DNA from: Halomonas sp. 54_146
GTDB lineage: Bacteria > Pseudomonadota > Gammaproteobacteria > Pseudomonadales > Halomonadaceae
NCBI RefSeq assembly: GCF_001507855.1
Contig: NZ_LGEN01000012.1
Coordinates: 1 to 64,000 of the forward strand
Direction of reading: 5' to 3'
DNA length: 64,000 bases
This document shows positions 57,185 through 64,000 of this stretch, piece by piece. The first letter of the stretch is position 1; each line of letters begins with the position of its first letter. The translations under genes were made by a program, and so were the position numbers. A model generated the notes under the pieces. That model was given only the letters and a program-made list of their open reading frames with translations. It was not told the DNA's origin and did no database searches.

Positions 57185-58030
57185 TTATCCCCGTGCCGTA
57201 TGCAGCACGGGCCGGAAGGTCAGCAGTTCGGTGTTGTCGTCCGGCATGCGCTCGATGCCGAGGACGTAGCCGGGTAACGACTGCCGTGCCACCAGCACGC
57301 GCAGGTCGTAGGCGAAGTCCGAGAAGCGAGCCGCGCTGCCGGATTTGCGATGCAGATGCCGGAAGTCGAATTGCCAGCCGTGTTCCTGCCGCCCGCCGTG
57401 CTTGCGTACCAAGCGGTACAGCCAGCGTTCGATGCCGCCCTTCAAGCGGAAATAAGCCGGGTCGATGGTCAGCACCAGGGCGGCGTCGAGCACGCCGGCA
57501 TAGAACCAGTCCGGCAGGATCAGCTCGATGCCCAGCGGCGTGCCGCTGGCATCGGCCAGTTCGCGCCATTCGTTGATCCACGAAAAGCGATGCAAGCGCC
57601 TGCCCGTGGTTTCTCGGATGGACGTGGCCACACTGGTCGATTGCAGCCGGTCGAGCGCCGCTTTCAGGCGCAGGTAGTCGTTGAGGGATGTGCCGCGCCC
57701 GATGAAGCGCAGGATCTCGTAGGGCGTGGCGTGTATCCAGCGCGACGGGCGAATGCCCGCGTCGCGTGCCTCCACGATCTGCGAGGCCGCCCAAATCAAA
57801 ACGTCGGCATCCCATATCGTGGCGATGCCGTGCTCGGCCGTGCCTTCCACGCGGATGGTGATGTTCCCGCTGCGGAAGTCGATCGGCGCGATGCGCCGCG
57901 ACTTCGCCAGCGAGAAGAATGGAAAGGCCATCAAGTCCTGGCTGTCGCGTGGCGCCATGTCGCCCGGCAGCGCGCGGAACAGGTCGAGCTGTTCGCACTG
58001 CGGCAAGGCTTGCCCTGGAGGGCCGGACAT
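57185..58030 (-). CDS. Replication initiator protein A
   Basis: FPFFSLAKSRRIAPIDFRSGNITIRVEGTAEHGIATIWDADVLIWAASQI typical of RepA in these elements. Confidence 0.9.
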   Translation of the reverse strand: MSGPPGQALPQCEQLDLFRALPGDMAPRDSQDLMAFPFFSLAKSRRIAPIDFRSGNITIRVEGTAEHGIATIWDADVLIWAASQIVEARDAGIRPSRWIHATPYEILRFIGRGTSLNDYLRLKAALDRLQSTSVATSIRETTGRRLHRFSWINEWRELADASGTPLGIELILPDWFYAGVLDAALVLTIDPAYFRLKGGIERWLYRLVRKHGGRQEHGWQFDFRHLHRKSGSAARFSDFAYDLRVLVARQSLPGYVLGIERMPDDNTELLTFRPVLHTARG

Positions 58031-58056
58031 GGCGAAGGCCACCCACGCGCCGACGA

Positions 58057-58341
58057 TCAGCGGCCATCACGGTAGTCACCCGCGTGGCGTTCGGCGTATT
58101 CCGGGTCGGATGTAGCCTCGTAGCTGCGCTGGTCGGCCCAGGCATCGAGGTCGCTTACTGCGTACATGACGCGGCGACCGAACTTGCGGAACTTCGGGCC
58201 ACCGCCGATCACGCGCTGCTTCTCCAGCGTGCGAGGACTGAGGCGCAGATACTCGGCGGCTTCGTCGTTGGTCAGGTAGCGTTGGGGCTGCGAGGGCGCA
58301 GCGACAGTAGCGGCGGCAGGCCGCAAGGGAGAGGGTCGCAT
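58057..58341 (-). CDS. AlpA/excisionase-like HTH protein
   Basis: RYLTNDEAAEYLRLSPRTLEKQRVIGGGPKFRKFGRRVMYAVSDLDAW. Confidence 0.87.
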   Translation of the reverse strand: MRPSPLRPAAATVAAPSQPQRYLTNDEAAEYLRLSPRTLEKQRVIGGGPKFRKFGRRVMYAVSDLDAWADQRSYEATSDPEYAERHAGDYRDGR

Positions 58342-58455
58342 GGGGTGTACCTCCATCAAGCCCGGCCACACCACGCGGCCGGATAGAGGCACTTTCAAGA
58401 AAGCAAGGCTTCTTGCTAAGGGACGATTTGCAGGGGGCGCGAAACGTCCCCCCTC

Positions 58456-59226
58456 CTAATGCGACGGGAACGGCGGAAGCTGTGCCAGGCGGCGGTAGCC
58501 GCCGCGCATCAGGCTATTGCCCCGGCGTACCAAGCGACGCACGCGGGCACGCAAGGCGCTGTCGGCGTGCCAGTCGTCCGCGACGACATCAGCACCGAAC
58601 AGCCCTTCGGCCACCTCGCGCAAGGACGCACCGGCCAGGGTGGCGTCGAGCGCCTGCAAGGTGTGCAGTTCCAGCAAGTTCGACAGGGAGGGCCGAGGTC
58701 CTGTCAGCGCGACAGGAGGGATGCCGGTGACGGTTGCCAACTTACCCAGCGAGGCCGACAACACCTGGCAGCGTGCGCGGGACGTGCCGGATGCTCGAAT
58801 GGCATAGGCGTAAGCCATGCCATCGGCCAGGTCGGGCGCCAAAGCGAAGTGCAGACAGGCACCCGGCCAGCGGGCCACCAGTATCAATCGCCGCCCATCA
58901 TGGATCAGGTGCTTGTGGCCCGGAAGGCGCCAAAGCGTGAAGACTTCCGTATCGAGCGGTGGGTCGACATCTGGATAGAGTTGGAGTACTGCATCGTGAT
59001 CGGGAAACCAAGCTGGATGCGCTTCGCGCGCATCCACCGCCGGGTTTTCCAGCAGGCGTAAGCCCCAGCGCAGCGCCGCGTCCGACCGGCGCCGACGGCG
59101 TAGCCAGTCTTGGCGATAGTCAGGATGACGGCGCAGGTATTCCCACGCCAGCGCGGGGCCATCTAAGTGCAGAGCATAGAGATAGGCCGCCGCTGGATAC
59201 CAATACTCAGAGCTGCGATCAGCCAT
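58456..59226 (-). CDS. DUF2285 family protein
   Basis: WYPAAAYLYALHLDGPALAWEYLRRHPDYRQDW N-terminus and DUF2285-type C-terminus. Confidence 0.87.
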   Translation of the reverse strand: MADRSSEYWYPAAAYLYALHLDGPALAWEYLRRHPDYRQDWLRRRRRSDAALRWGLRLLENPAVDAREAHPAWFPDHDAVLQLYPDVDPPLDTEVFTLWRLPGHKHLIHDGRRLILVARWPGACLHFALAPDLADGMAYAYAIRASGTSRARCQVLSASLGKLATVTGIPPVALTGPRPSLSNLLELHTLQALDATLAGASLREVAEGLFGADVVADDWHADSALRARVRRLVRRGNSLMRGGYRRLAQLPPFPSH

Positions 59227-59548
59227 GGCGCAACCTCCCTCGGCTTGAGGTACGTCGCCACGGCGGATACTCGTGCTATGGAGCGATCATCAGAATGTCA
59301 TGGGTCCAACGATAAACTGTTAGTGTCAAGACCGATTGGCTCCGAGCTATTGCAAGTTTCGTCCGAATGCGACGGCGGCCTGCCCCAAAATGGCGTGCCG
59401 CATCGGCCAGCCTGCCAAAAGCCGCACCAGACATCATGACCGTTTCGATCAGGTGCGCACCATTTCTATGCAAGGCCGGCCATTGAGACCCAACCGGTCT
59501 GAGGCCAGACCCAAAAAGACACAATGCGCTGGCGTTGTCTCTGATTGT

Positions 59549-59878
59549 TCAGTCGATGATCGAGCCGTTCTCCTCAGCCAGCCGCAGGTATTCCGACAGC
59601 CGCCGCACCGGCTGGAAGTAGTGATCGCGCATCACGGGCTGCCGGTGCGGCCCGACGATGGACGCCAGATCAGACAACTTCACCGTTCCCAACTCAGGCA
59701 TCCCGATCCCTAGGTCGATCAGGCCATGGGCTGTGTCCCCGTCAGCAGGATCGAGCGAGGCCAGCAGCCAGGTAGCGTGAGCGTCCGGGGTGAACAGCCG
59801 CACGACTGGCATCGGGTCCAGGGAGTCGCCGTTGGTGATCAATTGCGCACGCTCCGCGTCGGTGATGAGCAGAGTCAT
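59549..59878 (-). CDS. DUF2958 family protein
   Basis: MTLLITDAERAQLITNGDSLDPMPVVRLFTPDAHATWLLASLDPADGDTAHGLIDLGIGMPELGTVKLSDL. Confidence 0.85.
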   Translation of the reverse strand: MTLLITDAERAQLITNGDSLDPMPVVRLFTPDAHATWLLASLDPADGDTAHGLIDLGIGMPELGTVKLSDLASIVGPHRQPVMRDHYFQPVRRLSEYLRLAEENGSIID

Positions 59879-60099
59879 GGCCGCACGCCTTCCTCAAAGG
59901 AGCAGAACCACCAAACCGCTTCACCATTTGTACGTGAAAACTCAAAAGCGCAACCCCACGAATCAGCCGAAGCGTAGAAGCGTGAAGGCGCATTGGCGTA
60001 GGTCTGGAAAGGCACAAATACGACTCCTCGAATTTGGCGAGATCCGCAAAACCGGATTTCTGTAAAAGCGCGGAACTGGGAATCAATACAAAATGAACA

Positions 60100-60121
60100 C
60101 TATAGATTGTAGCCCTATAGG
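60100..60121. promoter_or_regulatory. Candidate XRE operator
   Basis: Two CTATAG boxes (60100-60105 and 60115-60120, the second in palindrome CCTATAGG), upstream of the XRE start. Confidence 0.4.
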
Positions 60122-60163
60122 ATGCAATAGGTTGTCATCTTGGTTTTTGAGAGGAAACCATAG

Positions 60164-60451
60164 GTGGCGGCAGAGTACTCATTGGCGAGGGCGTTGAAAG
60201 CAGTCAGGAAAGCGCGTGGCTTGAGCCAGGAAGCGTTTTCCGACGTGTCGAGCCGTACCTATATGAGCACCTTGGAACGCGATCTGAAAAGCCCGACCCT
60301 CAGCAAGCTGGCCGAACTGTGCGAGGTGATGGAGGTGCATCCGCTTACGTTGTTGACGTTGGCATATACTGGTGATAGCGAAGACCAAGCCGATCAACTC
60401 CTTGCACAAGTACGGCAGGAATTGGAAGAGATTACTGAAAACAATCTTTAG
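60164..60451 (+). CDS. XRE-family HTH regulator
   Basis: LARALKAVRKARGLSQEAFSDVSSRTYMSTLERDLKSPTLSKLAELCEVMEVHPLTLL; GTG start. Confidence 0.88.
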   Translation: MAAEYSLARALKAVRKARGLSQEAFSDVSSRTYMSTLERDLKSPTLSKLAELCEVMEVHPLTLLTLAYTGDSEDQADQLLAQVRQELEEITENNL

Positions 60452-60578
60452 GTAACTGAGGTTGACTATTTGCTGTCGCAAAGTGCGTAAACACTTCAGA
60501 CTGGTGTGACTGCGCGTACAAATCATCGATCACTAACATCACGTAGGCCGACGAAAAATAATCATACTGGAGGAAGAA

Positions 60579-61754
60579 GTGATCTCTATCAGCGACATTT
60601 ACGATAAGGACGTCAATTTTTTGTTTGGCTCAGGGGCTTCATTTGGACTTCTTCCCACGCTGCAACTCCAGTTATCTAATGAGAATGGTGGAAAATTCAC
60701 GCTAGAGGAACTGGCGACGAAATTCGAGCAAGAACGTGACCGACGTTTCGTTCCGTTGTTCATGCACTATTATTCCACCTGCATCAGGCCCGCAGAACAA
60801 CTCACGCTCGAAACAGCAACGGCTACCGACTCCGGTAACCAGGTCATTGAGAACTATCGTACTTTTCTCACTACGATTTTAGAGATGGTCAAGCGGCGAA
60901 AGGCATTGGATCGCTGTTGCAACGTCTTCACAACGAATTACGATGGATGCTTTCCGCTTGTGGCCGACCAATTGCTCAAAGAGGGGCACACGGACTTTAT
61001 CTTGAACGATGGTTCGCGTGGATTTACTAAGCGGATATTACAGGCTCGAAATTTCGGTTCTTACCTTTGCCAAACTGGTGTCTTCGGCCGTTATCAAACC
61101 AGCATCCCACAGATCAACCTGATCCATCTCCACGGGTCGGTGTACTGGAGCAAAACAGACGGGGCCATCTTGGTCGATTACGATATTTTGTCCAAAGAAT
61201 CCTTGTTGAGCGAGGATTTGACAACTGCGTTGCAGCAGTTTTCTGACGTTCTCGATAGCTCCACCGCCACGCTAGAAGATTTGCAAGAGCCAGATTTTGA
61301 TGACGATGCCCTGTCTGTATTTTGGGCGAAGTATGAACAGATGCCCATCGTCAACCCGACTAAGTGGAAATTCCATGAAACCGTGTATGAGGAGCACTAT
61401 TACCAGATGCTCCGATTGCTCAGTTATGAACTTGAGAAGCCAAATGCAGTACTTATTACCTTCGGTTTTTCCTTCGCTGACGAGCACATCCTCAATCTTG
61501 TGATGCGCTCTTTGTCAAATCCGGGACTACAAGTATTTGTATGCTGCTTTAATACTGCTGAATACCAAGTGATGTGTGAGAAATTCAAGGGCTACCGCAA
61601 CGTCCAGTGTCTTGGCATCGATGGGGAAACCATAGATTTCTCAACGTTTAATAAGAAGATTCTGGCATGGCCAGAGGCATCCATCAAAACGGCACAGCCT
61701 GCGGCTGAGGCAGGATCTGATGTAATCGATGATGGAGCCGAAGCAAGCGTATGA
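60579..61754 (+). CDS. SIR2-like NADase subunit of SIR2-HerA defence
   Basis: NFLFGSGASFG, VFTTNYDGCFPLVAD, INLIHLHGSVYW sirtuin motifs; 4-nt overlap with herA-like ORF. Confidence 0.87.
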   Translation: MISISDIYDKDVNFLFGSGASFGLLPTLQLQLSNENGGKFTLEELATKFEQERDRRFVPLFMHYYSTCIRPAEQLTLETATATDSGNQVIENYRTFLTTILEMVKRRKALDRCCNVFTTNYDGCFPLVADQLLKEGHTDFILNDGSRGFTKRILQARNFGSYLCQTGVFGRYQTSIPQINLIHLHGSVYWSKTDGAILVDYDILSKESLLSEDLTTALQQFSDVLDSSTATLEDLQEPDFDDDALSVFWAKYEQMPIVNPTKWKFHETVYEEHYYQMLRLLSYELEKPNAVLITFGFSFADEHILNLVMRSLSNPGLQVFVCCFNTAEYQVMCEKFKGYRNVQCLGIDGETIDFSTFNKKILAWPEASIKTAQPAAEAGSDVIDDGAEASV

Positions 61755-63553
61755 GTATCCGCGTGGGTGATGTCATCGCTGTTCATGGCACTAAGGTGAT
61801 TCTTAAGATCGACGAACAGTCCAGTAAAGAGACGCTATTTCACGGTGGTAAAAAATACAAAGGTGTATCTATCCGCGAATATCTTTCTATCCAGCGTGGT
61901 TTTCGGGACATCATATGCATGGTTGAAGGTGAATACCTTGACGAAAGCCGAATTGAGACACGGAACGGTAAGCCGTCTTATGTGCGGAAGGTTGAGGTTA
62001 GGCCTATCGGATTCTTTGACCATACAGGCTTCTCCCAAGGGATAAAGTACTTACCGATGATTCAGGACCCTGCATTCCTGATGCCAGAGGAGCGAATCCG
62101 ATCCATTTTCGACCGAAAGTCTGATGGCGAATTCAAAATCGGGCACATGCTTAAAGAGGAGATCGCAATCGGGCTTCCATGGAAACGCCTCTTTAACAGT
62201 CATATTGGCATATTTGGAAATACTGGAAGCGGTAAATCCAATACGTTAGCGAAGCTCTACTCCGTACTATTTGATGAAAAACTTCAGCTAATTGCTGGGA
62301 AGAGCCGTTTCATTATTCTCGACTTCAACGGAGAATATGGGGGCGAGCAGCTAGCCCCAGCGGAACACAAAACTGTCTATCAGCTCTCTACACTGATAAA
62401 TCCTGATCCTGAAGACCTCAATGCCCGCTTCCCATTGGCACCGCAAGAGTTCTGGGATATTGAGACACTATCATTACTTTTCCAAGCGACCACCAACACG
62501 CAGCGACCATTCCTAAATCGGGTCATTTCCGGGAAACTTAAGTACGGAGGCAACCGTGCTGCATTGGCGAACTACGCAAAAATGAAGTTCCGCCAGTCAT
62601 TCTGCGCAGGCGAAGTTAAACCCGCAACGCTAGATCTTATGCGGACGGTTGCTCGGCGCATGAACAACCAAGCCGTTCAGGATCTCTTGGCGGAGGTTAC
62701 GTGGTACCGCAATGGTCGTTTCCATTGTAGGGCGTTCATTGACCCCGATGGAAATCAATACGCGGCACACATCGCACCGACCGTAGACACACTAGATATT
62801 CAAGGTCTCGACGAATTTGATGAGCTCGTTCTTCGTGTCAACCTGCAATTGATGTCTGACTTGAATGCAGGTTATGTCCAGTTCGAGCATATTCAGCCAC
62901 TACTCAAGCGCGTTGAGTCGTCGTTATCCAGTATACGCAAAGTCATTGTGATTGGAGATGCTCCACAACCCGAAAGGTTACTAACGGTCGTTTCTCTACG
63001 CCGCTGCAACAACGAAGTCAAAAAAGTCTTACCGTTGCTATTTGCCAAGCACTACTACAACGCACACAAGGCAGCTGTAGATACTCCTCCCGACCGAACG
63101 ATTCATGTCATTGTCGATGAGGCTCACAACATCCTATCTGACCAATCCACTCGAGAAAGCGAAAGTTGGAAGGATTATCGACTAGAGCAGTTCGAGGAAA
63201 TCATCAAAGAGGGGCGCAAGTTTGGAATGTTTGTCACGATCGCTAGTCAGCGCCCCGCCGACATCTCCCCGACCATTATTTCCCAACTGCACAACTTCTT
63301 CATCCATCGGTTAGTGAATGACCGAGACCTATACCTGATCGACAATACGATTTCAACGCTGGATTCCCTGTCACGAAGCCTCATTCCAGGGCTTTCTCAA
63401 GGTTGCTGTGTGGTAACAGGTACGGCCTTCGATTTACCAATGGTTATACAAGTAGACCGTTTGCCCAGTAATAAGCAACCTAGCAGTGAGGACGTAGACC
63501 TTGAAAAGCTCTGGAACACACCTGCTAATGGCAATGAGGATGCCTGTAGCTAG
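61751..63553 (+). CDS. HerA-like ATPase (DUF87) of SIR2-HerA defence
   Basis: HIGIFGNTGSGKSNTLAKLY Walker A, IHVIVDEAHNILSD, TIASQRPADISPTIISQLHNFFIHRL. Confidence 0.9.
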   Translation: MSIRVGDVIAVHGTKVILKIDEQSSKETLFHGGKKYKGVSIREYLSIQRGFRDIICMVEGEYLDESRIETRNGKPSYVRKVEVRPIGFFDHTGFSQGIKYLPMIQDPAFLMPEERIRSIFDRKSDGEFKIGHMLKEEIAIGLPWKRLFNSHIGIFGNTGSGKSNTLAKLYSVLFDEKLQLIAGKSRFIILDFNGEYGGEQLAPAEHKTVYQLSTLINPDPEDLNARFPLAPQEFWDIETLSLLFQATTNTQRPFLNRVISGKLKYGGNRAALANYAKMKFRQSFCAGEVKPATLDLMRTVARRMNNQAVQDLLAEVTWYRNGRFHCRAFIDPDGNQYAAHIAPTVDTLDIQGLDEFDELVLRVNLQLMSDLNAGYVQFEHIQPLLKRVESSLSSIRKVIVIGDAPQPERLLTVVSLRRCNNEVKKVLPLLFAKHYYNAHKAAVDTPPDRTIHVIVDEAHNILSDQSTRESESWKDYRLEQFEEIIKEGRKFGMFVTIASQRPADISPTIISQLHNFFIHRLVNDRDLYLIDNTISTLDSLSRSLIPGLSQGCCVVTGTAFDLPMVIQVDRLPSNKQPSSEDVDLEKLWNTPANGNEDACS

Positions 63554-63842
63554 TTCGATGGTAATAGCTAGTCCCTTCAAGGATAAGCGGATAGCAAACC
63601 TGGAGCAGCGCGATCCGCAGAGCGGAGACGCAAGGAGGCATTTCGCTTATTATCTATTTGTATGGATTGACTGCCATCATCCAATAGGGAACATTCGTCC
63701 ACCGATCACAACAACGATCCGCTCATGTTCAACGAAGTCGTTCCCCTGTTGGCTTTTGCCAGTAAAACTGTGAGAATCTGGTTTCATGCCTACCAGGTAC
63801 AACCTGTAGATAAGAGTTTCACAAGATTGCAAAAGGTTTGTA

Positions 63843-64000
63843 GTGAGTGAAGAGCAGCCAAATCCTATCATCCTGAATGCAGAAGAACTTAGAGCAAGCA
63901 TGCTCTTAAACATCTTTGCAGGGAACCCCCTCTACGGTCTAGACGAAGAATATGCTTTCTTCTACGATGAAACCAATAACATCCGCAAGTTCTGGATCAG
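63843..64000 (+). CDS. Partial CDS, DUF3800-like start, truncated by window edge
   Basis: GTG start with AAAGG upstream; MSEEQPNPIILNAEELRASMLLNIFAGNPLYGLDEEYAFFYDETNNIRKFWI open to the edge. Confidence 0.55.
   Translation, partial: MSEEQPNPIILNAEELRASMLLNIFAGNPLYGLDEEYAFFYDETNNIRKFWI

Larger units (their letters stand above)
18660..64000. mobile_element. Tn4371-like integrative conjugative element (provisional left limit, right end beyond window)
   Basis: Complete Trb mating module, TraG, EexN, relaxase, TraF, DUF2840, ParA, RepA, AlpA-like, DUF2285, DUF2274 in the order of this ICE family, beside core genes; no integrase or att pair seen, so limits are approximate. Confidence 0.7.

Noticed and set aside
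59276-59524. 82-aa minus-strand ORF between DUF2285 and DUF2958 genes
   Set aside because: No recognisable motif, no RBS identified and competing ORFs on the other strand.
18869-64000. Integrase, complete att sites or tRNA target
   Set aside because: No tyrosine or serine recombinase motifs and no tRNA gene recognised; the integrase is probably beyond the right edge.

Overview
Positions 1 to about 18.6 kb look like a Halomonas-type gammaproteobacterial chromosome. It carries lldD with a divergent lldR-like GntR gene, dctB/dctD, a YdjM-type hydrolase, a gamma-carbonic anhydrase, an SNF/NSS transporter, an oligopeptidase A-type peptidase, a YheV-like protein, a TAXI-TRAP transporter, metF, an AEC transporter and ligB. 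From about 18.7 kb to the right edge the sequence is accessory and looks like a Tn4371-like integrative conjugative element running off the window. Its core is DUF2285 / AlpA-like / RepA with iterons / ParA / RHH / DUF2840 / TraF / relaxase, then LysR / EexN / TraG / CopG / TrbB-C-D-E-J-L-F-G-I / DUF2274. No integrase or att pair is visible, so the element ends are unproven. A cargo block at about 38.8-52.3 kb sits between the relaxase and LysR. It holds a tightly coupled operon (RND efflux adaptor, pump and outer-membrane factor, a UbiB/ABC1 kinase, and an MGDG-synthase-like glycosyltransferase carrying an apparent permuted papain-like domain), a TetR gene, and four coiled-coil or membrane proteins. 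Two defence loci flank the conjugative core: a Hachiman-type hamA-hamB pair with neighbouring unknown genes (18.8-25.2 kb), and a SIR2-HerA pair with an XRE gene upstream and a partial DUF3800-like gene downstream (60.2-64 kb). The best leads are the efflux/UbiB/glycosyltransferase operon with paired TetR operator-like palindromes, a C-terminal motif shared by TrbJ and the EexN-like lipoprotein, an apparent antisense transposase remnant that supplies the glycosyltransferase tail, the Hachiman companion gene, iteron and hairpin elements that look like oriV and oriT, and a DctD-type UAS plus sigma-54 promoter before the TAXI-TRAP operon. All family calls are from reading the protein sequences; no database search was run.
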